Shown here one piece after another: positions 42,261-51,189 of a DNA stretch of 58,099 bases. The notes beneath the pieces were generated by a model, which did not search any database, was not told the origin of the DNA, and saw nothing but the letters and a program-made list of their open reading frames with translations. Within the stretch, counting starts at the first letter, position 1. The number at the start of each line of letters is the position of its first letter. Source of the DNA: Lachnospiraceae bacterium (GTDB lineage: Bacteria > Bacillota > Clostridia > Lachnospirales > Bianqueaceae); contig JAAWDX010000013.1 in the NCBI GenBank assembly GCA_022794035.1, positions 1 to 58,099 of the forward strand, written 5' to 3'. The translations under genes and the position numbers were made by a program.

Positions 42261-43469
42261 ATGATAGAAATAAAAGGAAAGTTTAATACTGCCATATGCT
42301 ATACAAGCGAAATTGAGCCCGCGGCTTACTCTCAGATAGAATTGATATGCAATGAAGAGGCTTTTAAAAACTCTAAGCTTTGCATTATGCCCGATGTCCA
42401 TGCCGGTAAAGGATGTACCATCGGCACTACCATGACTATCGTAGACAAAGTCGTTCCCAACATGGTTGGCGTGGATATCGGATGCGGGATGTATACCGTT
42501 AGCTTAGGCAAGATCGATATAGATCTAGCCGAGTTTGATAAGGCCGCCCACTCTATCCCCTGCGGCAGAAATGTTTGGGAAGGCAGGCAAGAGAGATTTG
42601 ATTTAACACAGCTTAGATGCTATAGAAGCCTTAAAAATAGCAAAAGACTAGAGCGAAGCCTTGGCACCTTAGGCGGCGGCAATCACTTTATCGAAATTGA
42701 TATCGATCCAGAGGGAAACAAATATTTAATCATCCATTCTGGCAGCCGCAATCTGGGCACTCAGGTTGCTTCTATTTATCAGGGCATTGCAATTGATCTG
42801 GACCTTGGCAAAGAAGAGTATTTCCGAATGCGCGATGAAATCATTCGTACCTATAAAGAGCAGGGCCATAAAAGTGAAATCCAATCTGCCTTAAAGCAGC
42901 TGGCAAAGCAGTGGAAGAAAACACAGCCCACTATGCCTCCGGAGCTTTGCTATCTCTATGGTGAGTTTATGAAGGATTACTTGCATGATATCAATATCTG
43001 CCAGCAGTTTGCAAATCGCAGCCGCGAGAAAATGGCTGAAATATTACTTCAAAAAACCGGAATAGAGGCATTGGAAGCATTCCACACTATCCACAATTAT
43101 ATTGATGTCGATGAGATGATTCTCCGCAAGGGCTCTGTGTGTGCAAATGCAGGTCAAAAGCTTTTAATTCCCATCAATATGCGTGATGGCAGCCTCTTAT
43201 GTATCGGCAAAGGGAATGCCGACTGGAATTATTCAGCTCCTCACGGCGCTGGTCGCCTGATGTCACGCACCGCCGCATTTGAGAAACTCACAATGGAAGA
43301 GTATACAAAGCAAATGGCAGGCATCTATTCTACCTGCATCAATATGGCCACTCTTGATGAGTCTCCCATGGCTTACAAAAAGATAGATGAGATCATCGCA
43401 AACATTCAGCCCACTGCAGAAATCATCGCCCATATGAAACCAATCTATAACTTTAAAGCAGCAGAATAA
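42261..43469 (+). CDS. rtcB: RNA ligase RtcB
   Basis: Joins RNA 2',3'-cyclic phosphate (or 3'-phosphate) ends to 5'-OH ends with GTP and manganese. The start MIEIKGKF has a GGAG site, giving 402 residues, close to the usual ~408. Family signatures: MPDVHAGKGCTIGTTMTI, the metal Cys in GVDIGCGMYT, GGGNHFIEID, HSGSRNLGTQV, and near the C-terminus the guanylylated His in APHGAGRLMSR. It fits repair of tRNAs cut by anticodon nucleases. The slipin gene just upstream and the tRNA-like RNA and WYL pair further upstream support an RNA-damage response. Confidence 0.97.
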   Translation: MIEIKGKFNTAICYTSEIEPAAYSQIELICNEEAFKNSKLCIMPDVHAGKGCTIGTTMTIVDKVVPNMVGVDIGCGMYTVSLGKIDIDLAEFDKAAHSIPCGRNVWEGRQERFDLTQLRCYRSLKNSKRLERSLGTLGGGNHFIEIDIDPEGNKYLIIHSGSRNLGTQVASIYQGIAIDLDLGKEEYFRMRDEIIRTYKEQGHKSEIQSALKQLAKQWKKTQPTMPPELCYLYGEFMKDYLHDINICQQFANRSREKMAEILLQKTGIEALEAFHTIHNYIDVDEMILRKGSVCANAGQKLLIPINMRDGSLLCIGKGNADWNYSAPHGAGRLMSRTAAFEKLTMEEYTKQMAGIYSTCINMATLDESPMAYKKIDEIIANIQPTAEIIAHMKPIYNFKAAE

Positions 43470-43532
43470 ATCATTATCTTTTCCGCTTATCATCTGTTAT
43501 ACTGATCAAAAACAACTTCATCCGAGGTCCCC

Positions 43533-46115
43533 ATGCAAGACAATGACATCACCAAGCACCGCCCCTATCTATACCAAATCGGCGACACCTTCGCAACGCA
43601 GCACGGCACCATGACCGTCATAGACAGAAGCCGTACCTATTCCAATCACGTATTCCGAAAGCAGTATACACTCCAATGCAAAAAAGGACATCAGTACACA
43701 GTTAAAGAAGCTTACCTAAAAGCCGGCAGGCTCAAAACCTGCAAAAAGTGCAATCACCCTGTCATTATCGAAACAGATCCTGCATTTGCCTCCTGGTTCG
43801 TCGATCAAACGATTCCGCGCACACATCCGCACGGAAGCCACGATCAAGCAGATTTTTACTGCCCGCAGTGCGGCAAAATTGTCCGCGGCAAAAGCATTAA
43901 CAACGTTTACAAGCGTCGGCAGGTACCTTGCCCCTATTGTTCCAATGGAGTCAGCTATCCGGAGCGCTACGTCACCGCATTTTTCGAGCAGCTGCAGATC
44001 CCTTTCATGCACCAATACACCGTCAGATTTACCAGAAATCAGCGCCGCACCCATTACAAATATGATTTTTACGACCCAGCGCATAGGCTAGTCATCGAAA
44101 CCCATGGGCAGCAGCATTATGAGCCCGGCGCCTTTGAGCGCTTCGGCGGTCAGACCTTGGAGCAAATCCAGCAAACCGATGCAGAAAAAGCACGCTACGC
44201 GGTGCAAATACTCGGGCTGCAGTATATCGCGCTGGACTGCCGCCGCTCCGACCCCAATTGGATCCGCAGGGAAATTATTCAAAAGCTATGCCTTTATCCC
44301 CTCGAAACAGTCGATTGGCATGCAGTGCGCCAAAGCGCCAATCAATCTGTCATCCTGCAAATGATACAGCTCAGCAAGCAGGGCTATACCCAAAAACAGA
44401 TCGGTGAAATCGTCCATATGAACCCCTCTACTGTGTGCTCCAAGCTCCGCAAAGCACAAAAAGACGGTCTTTATGACGGCATAACTCCGCAGCTGCTGCG
44501 CAGAGAGGAACAAAAACAGCTGCGCATAGCGCAGCAAAAAGCAAAAGAGCAAAAACAGGCTGAGCAAAGGGAACGCGCCAAGGCCGCTCACCTTCGCTTT
44601 ACTTTATTATGTAAAACCTGCGGCCAAGCATTCACAAGTGCACTGCCGGAAAACGATCGCTGCCCCCGGTGCCAAAAGCTGGAGGCTCTTCAGCAAAAGC
44701 TTTTAAACAAATATGGAGACGAATACGAAATTCTCAGTCTCTATTCCAACTGCCGCACGCCGCTAAAGATTCGGCACAAGCTATGCGGACAGGTTTTTCA
44801 CAAAACCTCAAATGAACTGCTCAAGCGCGGATGCACTGCCTGCGCCCGCCGGCAACGCGCTAAACCTAAAAAACCAAGCATTTCCAGGCAGCAGCAGAGT
44901 AAAGAGAAATTTTTCTCTCTGCTGCCCGAATTTGAGCGCAGAGGCTATCCCTATGCAGGACTTCCGTTTCAAGGATTTGGCAAGCCAAACGCATTTCGCT
45001 GCCGTCACTGCAATCAGCTGTGGTGGACCACGGCTAATAGCATTTTAAAAGGGCGCCAGCACATCTGTATCAGTCCTTGCCGCAAAAAGACTCCGGAAGA
45101 GTTTGTACGGCAGGTATATGAACTGGTGGGAGATGAATACAGTGTGCTGGATGAATATCAAACGGCTTTTACGCCCATCAGACTGCGGCATAATACCTGC
45201 GGTTTAGAATATTTAGTATCGCCGGTTTACTTTACCAGCACCGGTCGCAGATGTCCTGCATGCACCGACAGCAGACCGGAAGGCATTTTAAACGATATCT
45301 GGAATCAAAAATGCGCAGATGTAGCAGCTTTTCGTGCTCAGCACGGCCATAGCAATGTTCCCTATGGCTATCAGGTAAACGGCTATAATCTGGGCGAATG
45401 GCTCGGCGATCAGCGAAAGCTGTATCGCCGCGGCAGGCTGCCTCAGGAACGTATACAGAAGCTGGAAGCGCTGGGCATCCGATGGAACTGCAAGGAAGAC
45501 GACTGGAAACGCGCCTATCAAGAGGTGCGAAGCTATTTGCAGGCGTACGGCCCTGCTCATCTGCGCAAAGACAGCTCTAAAGAGGAGCGCAGATGCTACT
45601 ACTGGATTCAGGATCAGATCAAACGCGGCCGCAAAGGGCGGTTATCCCAAGAAAAGCTGGCTCTTCTTCGCGCAATCGGAATCAACCTTGACTACTATAC
45701 AGAAGCCCATTTCAACGCCATGTGCGATAAGCTGCGCTGCTTTGCTGAAAAAAACGGGCACTGCATTGTTCCGATCGATGAAGGCATAGAAGACGATGAG
45801 CCGCTCGGTCTATGGGCACAGCGCATGCGGCAGCAAATGGTCGCTGGTACGCTTTCTGCTGACCGGATTAAATGTCTCACGCAGATCGGCTTGCCAAGTA
45901 GCAATCAAGCAGCCAGGTTCCAGCGCAAGCTGGCTTACCTGACTGCTTATTATCAAAAACACGGGCACCTGCAAATTCCTCAGTCCTATACCGAAAATGG
46001 ACAGAGGCTGGGCAAATGGATCAATGTCTTTCGTGTAAGCTATGCCAAAGGCAGACTGCCGGCAGAACAAAGCGCAGCGCTGGAGGCTATCGGCATGCTC
46101 TGGAGCGCTAAATAA
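43533..46115 (+). CDS. Zinc-ribbon / Vsr-like nuclease / HTH / helicase-associated-repeat protein
   Basis: An 860-residue multidomain protein I cannot match to a named family. Order: zinc ribbons (Cys49...70, 73; Cys110, 113, 133, 136); a PD-(D/E)XK nuclease core of Vsr/homing type with SYPERYV (Glu144), YKYDFYD (Asp178) and VIETHGQQHYE (Glu189, His191, His195); an HTH (QGYTQKQIGEIVHMNPSTVC, 283-302); a coiled coil rich in Gln and Lys (322-352); four more zinc ribbons (CKTC/CPRC at 360-380; Cys418/434/437; CRHC at 490; Cys556/574/577); and four helicase-associated (HA) repeats (588-651, 657-718, 724-787, 794-857). No ATPase is present. It starts 63 bases after rtcB, with a TATACT hexamer and a weak GAGG site between, so operon membership is uncertain. 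Likely a DNA- or RNA-cutting protein of mobile-element or defence type. Confidence 0.78.
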   Translation: MQDNDITKHRPYLYQIGDTFATQHGTMTVIDRSRTYSNHVFRKQYTLQCKKGHQYTVKEAYLKAGRLKTCKKCNHPVIIETDPAFASWFVDQTIPRTHPHGSHDQADFYCPQCGKIVRGKSINNVYKRRQVPCPYCSNGVSYPERYVTAFFEQLQIPFMHQYTVRFTRNQRRTHYKYDFYDPAHRLVIETHGQQHYEPGAFERFGGQTLEQIQQTDAEKARYAVQILGLQYIALDCRRSDPNWIRREIIQKLCLYPLETVDWHAVRQSANQSVILQMIQLSKQGYTQKQIGEIVHMNPSTVCSKLRKAQKDGLYDGITPQLLRREEQKQLRIAQQKAKEQKQAEQRERAKAAHLRFTLLCKTCGQAFTSALPENDRCPRCQKLEALQQKLLNKYGDEYEILSLYSNCRTPLKIRHKLCGQVFHKTSNELLKRGCTACARRQRAKPKKPSISRQQQSKEKFFSLLPEFERRGYPYAGLPFQGFGKPNAFRCRHCNQLWWTTANSILKGRQHICISPCRKKTPEEFVRQVYELVGDEYSVLDEYQTAFTPIRLRHNTCGLEYLVSPVYFTSTGRRCPACTDSRPEGILNDIWNQKCADVAAFRAQHGHSNVPYGYQVNGYNLGEWLGDQRKLYRRGRLPQERIQKLEALGIRWNCKEDDWKRAYQEVRSYLQAYGPAHLRKDSSKEERRCYYWIQDQIKRGRKGRLSQEKLALLRAIGINLDYYTEAHFNAMCDKLRCFAEKNGHCIVPIDEGIEDDEPLGLWAQRMRQQMVAGTLSADRIKCLTQIGLPSSNQAARFQRKLAYLTAYYQKHGHLQIPQSYTENGQRLGKWINVFRVSYAKGRLPAEQSAALEAIGMLWSAK

Positions 46116-46118
46116 AAT

Positions 46119-47057
46119 TTATGCCTCCAGCTCTCCTCTGGCAAACAGATTGTCTTTGCCCATGCCGCATACATATGGATTTGAATCATACTGATGGCAA
46201 AACTCCAGAAAATCACGGCGCTGCGCCGGATCCTTCATGATCTTGACCAGCAGCTCATTCGGCATTGTTCTGGCATACGCACCGGGGCCTGCCAGCTTAA
46301 TATGACTAACGCCGTGCCTCTTTAAGATACCCTCCAGCTCATCCGGCATAAAGGTATAGGTAATGCACCAAGGCGTACCGCCGGCTTCATATTCCGCAAT
46401 TTCTGCTTCTCCGCCCATAAGCCCTTCTTGCTGCAGCTTCATAACGGCTTCTTTCCGGAAGCAAAAGGAGTCGATGGCCGCGGTCCTGTTCTCGATACAC
46501 CATTGAACAAATGGGTCAGTGCAGGTTTCATCCAGTATAAACTGATTTTTTTGGATTGGATTGGCCAGATAGGGAAGATATCCTAGCCGGCTCGACACAC
46601 TGAGCATAATCCGCTTGCGGCAAATGCGGATGAGCTCACCGATTACCTGCTCCTGTTTGGGATACGTATAGGAAATCGGCGCATCAAAGGAAATAACCAT
46701 GTCAAAGGCTTTATCTTCAAACGCCTTCAGATCCTCCAGCGCCCCTTTTACAAACGTAATTTTATCGCATACGCCTTCCTTAGCCGCCAGCTCCTTGGCC
46801 TTATCGATCATCGGCTGCGAAATATCAAAATGCGTGACCTGGCAGCCCTGCTTGGCCAAAAGAATCGAAAAGCGGCCGCAGCCGGCTCCGCCGTCAAATA
46901 CCGTTTTGATTCCCTCCAAATGAGACAGCAATTCTTTTTCAATATGACTCTTTTGAATGATATCATCGATGAAGGTTTCCTCCCGATGACTTTCCAGTTC
47001 TCCTTTATCGGGCATATTCCATAAACGCTCCGATATCTTTCTGCTATAGTCTGTCAA
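46119..47057 (-). CDS. Class I SAM-dependent methyltransferase
   Basis: A 312-residue methyltransferase. Motif I is VFDGGAGCGRFSILLAK (about 53-69), followed by VTHFDISQPMIDKAKELA and ALEDLKAFEDKAFDMVISFDA, the standard SAM-binding fold. The start is TTG (47057) with a GGGGAG site, overlapping the end of the upstream serine-hydrolase gene by 14 bases. The C-terminal half (about 190-312) is extra and helical. Small-molecule substrate unknown. Confidence 0.85.
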   Translation of the reverse strand: MTDYSRKISERLWNMPDKGELESHREETFIDDIIQKSHIEKELLSHLEGIKTVFDGGAGCGRFSILLAKQGCQVTHFDISQPMIDKAKELAAKEGVCDKITFVKGALEDLKAFEDKAFDMVISFDAPISYTYPKQEQVIGELIRICRKRIMLSVSSRLGYLPYLANPIQKNQFILDETCTDPFVQWCIENRTAAIDSFCFRKEAVMKLQQEGLMGGEAEIAEYEAGGTPWCITYTFMPDELEGILKRHGVSHIKLAGPGAYARTMPNELLVKIMKDPAQRRDFLEFCHQYDSNPYVCGMGKDNLFARGELEA

Positions 47058-48063
47058 TATATCTGCTCCCCTTCTCTAATAGCATGCTCTGCACCTTCCA
47101 TATAAGCGGACTGACTCCGTTTCCATTGACAAAAGTGCAGCAGCCGTTTCCGCTGTTAACCGAAAAATTAACCAGCGATTCAAAACCCACATTACTGCCG
47201 CTATGTCCAAAATAGGCCTCATTTCCAATCGTCTTCAGATAGCACCCAAGCCCTGTATGGCACTGCGTTCCTTCCATATTCAGTACATCGCTGTGCTGCG
47301 GCGTAATCATTTTTTGTGCCAGACTCTGTGAAATCAGGCCTTTTTCTCCGCGCAAAATCTTCTGGATATGCATTCCAAATCTGGCCATATCGCTGGGCGT
47401 AGTCCAGAGTCCTGCCGCAGCATACTCAGGCATTCGATTATGTCCGCCTTTCATCGGTCTGCCATCCTCTTCACATCCATAGGCAAGGTTTTCCGTTAGA
47501 TCCTGCCTAAACGAGCTCTCCTGCATTTCCAGCGGCATCAGGATACAGGCATCCATAAAATCCACAAATGGCATTTGTGTAACCTTTTCCACGCATTGTT
47601 GCAGCACTGTATACCCGCCGCCCGAATAGATCCAGTGCTCCTGCGGCATATGCTCCTGATATATCCTCGGCGAATTGCACGGCGGCTCCCCCGCTATGAT
47701 CTGCGCTGTTGTCGGCAGGCTTTCCCCTGCCTTATACCCCTCAAAGCCATGTACATTGATCCCCGCCGTATGCGCCAAAATTTGCTGCACACTTGCTTTA
47801 GCCGGCGTTCCATCTTGCCGCGTAAGCGGCTCATTCCCTAAATAATCGTTGATATCCGCCTCCAGCGCCAGCTTGCCCTCTGATACCAGACGCAGTACAG
47901 CCAGTGCAAATACCATCTTGCTGATGGACGCTGCCTGAAACCTTGTATGAGGCGTAATGTTCGGCCCTGCCGTCAGCGTCTCCTGCACCTGATAGTCCTT
48001 GATCACCGCGATACTGATAGAATCCGCGTGATAGTTCTGCAATTCCTTTTCCAAATCAATCAT
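47044..48063 (-). CDS. Serine hydrolase of the class C beta-lactamase family
   Basis: A 339-residue penicillin-binding-protein/beta-lactamase-like hydrolase. Motifs: Ser46-x-x-Lys49 in QAASISKMVFAL, a Tyr-containing YSGGGYTV (second motif), and HSGSNVGFE in place of the KTG triad (HxG type, as in EstB-like enzymes). No signal peptide, so it probably acts in the cytoplasm as an esterase or peptidase, not as a beta-lactamase. AAAGGAGA site; overlaps the methyltransferase start. Confidence 0.85.
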   Translation of the reverse strand: MIDLEKELQNYHADSISIAVIKDYQVQETLTAGPNITPHTRFQAASISKMVFALAVLRLVSEGKLALEADINDYLGNEPLTRQDGTPAKASVQQILAHTAGINVHGFEGYKAGESLPTTAQIIAGEPPCNSPRIYQEHMPQEHWIYSGGGYTVLQQCVEKVTQMPFVDFMDACILMPLEMQESSFRQDLTENLAYGCEEDGRPMKGGHNRMPEYAAAGLWTTPSDMARFGMHIQKILRGEKGLISQSLAQKMITPQHSDVLNMEGTQCHTGLGCYLKTIGNEAYFGHSGSNVGFESLVNFSVNSGNGCCTFVNGNGVSPLIWKVQSMLLEKGSRYIDRL

Positions 48064-48077
48064 AACCTGCTCTCCTT

Positions 48078-48614
48078 TTATCTAAGCATGCTCAAAATCG
48101 TAGCCAGATCCTCCTGTGAAAGCTTGGCCTGCTTATCCCCTTTGCGAAGCTCGGCGCAGCCTTCTAAAAGATAGTACACCTCATCCCCAGCCGTAATCGT
48201 ATGCGTAATGATGCCATCGCACAGCTCGGAATCATAGCGGGAATCCTTCAGAATCTGCTGCAGCCTGCTGACATCCTCATACGCATCAATCGTTAAGGTC
48301 CGTCCCTCCAGCTCCACCGTAATACTCTCCAGCTGCGGCAGCTCGTATTCCATAAACCAGCTGCCCATTTTCACTCCAATATTGCTCGCATAGGGCTCAT
48401 CCGGAGATACGCCCACATAGCGCACCACCTTATAGCCAAGCCCCCAGTATGTCACCTTGGATCCGTCGTCACTGACCGTCTTGATGCAGTACTTAGGCTC
48501 ATGGCCCGTCCCCACTCTGGCGCTGTCAGCATAATTTGTGATAACGCCGGCAATCACAAGGATCAGCAAAACACTCAGGAGCGCAGCGGCGCTCAAAATG
48601 ACCTTCTTTTTCAT
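48078..48614 (-). CDS. Membrane-anchored or secreted protein of unknown function
   Basis: A 178-residue protein starting MKKKVILSAAALLSVLLILV, with a hydrophobic segment that works as a signal peptide or an anchor (residues 6-25). The longer frame to 48662 is less likely because an AGGAGG site lies 11 bases upstream of this ATG. The soluble part has a YCIKTVSDDGSKVTYWGLGY segment followed by mixed beta structure. No family is recognised. It lies between a phosphorylase gene (20 bases upstream) and the serine hydrolase (14 bases downstream) and is part of that operon. Confidence 0.75.
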   Translation of the reverse strand: MKKKVILSAAALLSVLLILVIAGVITNYADSARVGTGHEPKYCIKTVSDDGSKVTYWGLGYKVVRYVGVSPDEPYASNIGVKMGSWFMEYELPQLESITVELEGRTLTIDAYEDVSRLQQILKDSRYDSELCDGIITHTITAGDEVYYLLEGCAELRKGDKQAKLSQEDLATILSMLR

Positions 48615-48634
48615 ACTAGTCCCATCCTCCTGCA

Positions 48635-49396
48635 TCAGATGACCTGCACCAGATCTTTGCAAAGCATCACCAGATCATAGCGAATGCCTTTTCTGCTGCG
48701 CCAGCTGCGCTGATCCCATTCTTCCTGAGAAACATCGTCTCCGCCATAGATCAGCGCTCCGTAGGCAAAGCCCCGGCACTGCGCCACCGCAATGCAGCCT
48801 GCCTGTTCCATCTCTACAATTTGGGCGCCCTCTTCCTTTCTGCGTGCGATCCGGTCGTTTGTTTCTCTAAACAGCGCGTCCGTCGTCCAGGTAAGTCCGC
48901 GAATATAGGAAACCGAATGCTCCTCCAGATGCTGCACGATTTTGGCTGTGACCTCCGGATCCGTATAAATGTACCGGGATGGCTCCACATAATGATAGGA
49001 GAAGCCTTCGTCCCTAATCGCGCCGTCCACTACTAGGATCTGGCCCACCTCAATCGTTTTGTCCAAAACGCCTCCGCCTCCGCAGAACATGACCCTTTGA
49101 GCGCCCATGGCATTTAATAAATCCAGATTACCTGCACAGGCAGGACATCCTATAGAGCCAAGCATAATCAGAATATCTGTATCCAGAAACCGATATATTT
49201 TAACGGGATTTTCTCCGCCGATCGTTCTCTCCGGCAGGATTTTCCCTTCCTCGATTAAACGGTCCATCACCTCTGGAAAAAATGTAATAATGAGCTTATC
49301 CGTCTCAAATTTTCGGTCTACAAAGGCTGCAGGATTCAGCTTAGCCGTCCTGTCATCATCAAATTCCAATATCGGATACTGATCTTGCCTGATCAT
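48635..49396 (-). CDS. Nucleoside phosphorylase (uridine-phosphorylase-like)
   Basis: A 253-residue enzyme of the nucleoside phosphorylase family (PNP/UDP fold). It has the family glycine-rich strand MFCGGGGVLD, GEVVVAD-like VGQILVVDGAI, and the conserved late segment GAQIVEMEQAGCIAVAQCRG (the VEME region binds the ribose). Start MIRQDQYP has a GAGGAG site; an upstream ATG at 49441 lacks one. It probably splits nucleosides with phosphate; the base specificity is open. Confidence 0.85.
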   Translation of the reverse strand: MIRQDQYPILEFDDDRTAKLNPAAFVDRKFETDKLIITFFPEVMDRLIEEGKILPERTIGGENPVKIYRFLDTDILIMLGSIGCPACAGNLDLLNAMGAQRVMFCGGGGVLDKTIEVGQILVVDGAIRDEGFSYHYVEPSRYIYTDPEVTAKIVQHLEEHSVSYIRGLTWTTDALFRETNDRIARRKEEGAQIVEMEQAGCIAVAQCRGFAYGALIYGGDDVSQEEWDQRSWRSRKGIRYDLVMLCKDLVQVI

Positions 49397-49484
49397 CGTA
49401 TGCGCTCCTCTCTTTGCTGCATTTATTCTACAGCTTACCATAGAGGCGCCGTGTTTGCAAGAAATATAAGTTTAGGTCAAAGCA

Positions 49485-49997
49485 TTATCTTCCTTTATGT
49501 TGAATCACTTCCTGATAAATCCTTTCAGCTACCTCTTCCTGACTTTCATTTTTATCAATCAGCTTCTCCGGTATGATTCCGATATAATCTTTTTCTTTCC
49601 ACCATTTTCTCATCTCCGGCTCGCCAAATTCATCGCGGTTTGGCTTGGTGCTATGCCTAGCCAGCGTCTCCTCAAACGGCAGCTCATAATAATAAGCGCT
49701 TATATTCTCCTGCCCAAATTCTTTCAGGGCCGTTTCAAAGAGAAACTGATAATTTTCTGTAGGCAGGATGCCTTCCATGATCGTAACTTCTGAATTTTGC
49801 TTTCCGTACTTTAGCAACTCGATCATCAGCGGCCCTGATCGCCTGACTCCCTCTGTGCTCCAAACATGCAAAATCTGCATCCGCACCATATCATGTGAAA
49901 TGAGCATGGTATTCGGTCCGAATTTCTCCTGCAGCATTCTCGCTGTCGTTGTTTTACCGCTTCCTGAATTGCCTCTTAAAATAATTAACTTAGCCAT
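49485..49997 (-). CDS. P-loop kinase (AAA / zeta-toxin-like)
   Basis: A 170-residue kinase-like protein. The P-loop is RGNSGSGKTTTARML (about 8-22), followed by TMLISHDMVRMQIL, a typical switch region with Asp, and an EGILPTENY segment that lines a substrate site. It resembles small phosphotransferases and zeta-type toxins; no antitoxin gene is beside it, so a metabolic kinase is the simpler reading. AAAGGAG site. It starts 30 bases after the upstream XRE-methyltransferase gene's stop. Confidence 0.82.
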   Translation of the reverse strand: MAKLIILRGNSGSGKTTTARMLQEKFGPNTMLISHDMVRMQILHVWSTEGVRRSGPLMIELLKYGKQNSEVTIMEGILPTENYQFLFETALKEFGQENISAYYYELPFEETLARHSTKPNRDEFGEPEMRKWWKEKDYIGIIPEKLIDKNESQEEVAERIYQEVIQHKGR

Positions 49998-50027
49998 CGT
50001 ATCGTAAACTCCTTTTCCTCTATATGA

Positions 50028-50999
50028 TCACATTTTCCTTGCCTTCAGCACAAAGCTGTGATGCATATACTGCGCTTTATGCTCCGAATAATACTGATTA
50101 TCAAACACTGCATAATCGCTGTTTTTGCTCGATTTTTCTACTAATTGCTCAATCTTGAAGCCATGCTTTGCCAAAGAATTGATATAAGAAGACAGCTTCC
50201 ATTTTCTTAAAACAACATCCTCTCCTCGCTTCTTTTTATATCTGACAGGCTCATCCAGATAAGGAACATTCAGCACATACTGCCCGTTAATCGTATCAAT
50301 GCAAGGAAGCATCGGATTATCCCACGAAAAAACAAAAACGCCGTTAGTTTTTAAATATCTGGCAATCAGCGATATGGTTTTATCCAGATCCTGTGTCCAT
50401 CCGATGCCGTAAACAGAATATACGCAGTCAAAATAATGCTCCGGGATCCCCGGGTTTAGCTCCATTGACGAATGGAATAAATGAGCCGTGAGCTGCTTTT
50501 CATCCAGCAGCTTTTGCGCTTTTTCCAGCTGCCGCTTAGAAAGATCGAGCCCCCACAGCTCTTTTGCGCCCCTCTGGCTGACATACGCCAGCGATACACC
50601 CGCCCCGCAGGCAACCTCAAGCACCTTTTTCCCTTCCACATCCAGCATATGCAGCTCGTCCTCATTGGGCATCCATACGCCCCACTGCGGCAGATTGGTC
50701 CCGGTCCAGCTGCCACCTCTGGCAATATTGTCCCAGCCGCGCTGATTGATCTGAAGCAGCTCATCCACGCCGGCCTCTAACTTGTTTTCATCATAAGTCA
50801 CACCGCTGAATAAAGCGTCTATACTCACATGAAAAAACGCCGCCAGCGCAGGCAAAAGCATAATGTCCGGAAGCGCCTTCTGATTTTCCCATTTGCTGAT
50901 CGCCTGAGTGCTCACGCTAAGCGCTTTGGCCAGCGTTTCCTGACTCACATCACGATCCAGCCTTAATTTCTTTATTGTATGGCCAATTTTACTCTCCAT
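50028..50999 (-). CDS. XRE-type HTH fused to a SAM-dependent methyltransferase
   Basis: A 323-residue fusion. Residues 1-65 are a Cro/CI-type helix-turn-helix (IKKLRLDRDVSQETLAKALS, then VSTQAISKWENQKALPD). Residues about 110-240 are a class I methyltransferase: KVLEVACGAGVSLAYVS (motif I), LWGLDLSKRQLEKAQ, FDCVYSVYGIGW. The start MESKIGHT has GGAG seven bases upstream. It heads the leftward operon and is divergent from a MerR-type gene (51190). The fusion suggests a regulator that also methylates a ligand or drug, or one whose DNA binding depends on SAM. Confidence 0.85.
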   Translation of the reverse strand: MESKIGHTIKKLRLDRDVSQETLAKALSVSTQAISKWENQKALPDIMLLPALAAFFHVSIDALFSGVTYDENKLEAGVDELLQINQRGWDNIARGGSWTGTNLPQWGVWMPNEDELHMLDVEGKKVLEVACGAGVSLAYVSQRGAKELWGLDLSKRQLEKAQKLLDEKQLTAHLFHSSMELNPGIPEHYFDCVYSVYGIGWTQDLDKTISLIARYLKTNGVFVFSWDNPMLPCIDTINGQYVLNVPYLDEPVRYKKKRGEDVVLRKWKLSSYINSLAKHGFKIEQLVEKSSKNSDYAVFDNQYYSEHKAQYMHHSFVLKARKM

Positions 51000-51126
51000 T
51001 TGCATCTCCATTTCAAAGCATTAAAAAAATCTGACAGCTATTATCATATCGAATTCTGCTGTCAGATTCAAGGGATACATATTTTACCCCAATCAACTAT
51101 CCGTTAACCCATTGATCAATATACTC

Positions 51127-51157
51127 TTGACTTTAACGCGGCGTCAAGGTTTATACT
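51127..51157 (+). promoter_or_regulatory. MerR-type promoter with 19-base spacer
   Basis: TTGACT (51127-51132) and TATACT (51152-51157) are separated by 19 bases containing the dyad GACTTTAACGCGGCGTC-like arms (TTGAC ... GTCAA). This is the signature of promoters that MerR-family activators twist into an active shape. It points to the adjacent merR gene, so autoregulation is likely. Confidence 0.8.
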
Positions 51158-51189
51158 AGCTTCACGATTATTAACTCAGGAGGATTGCC

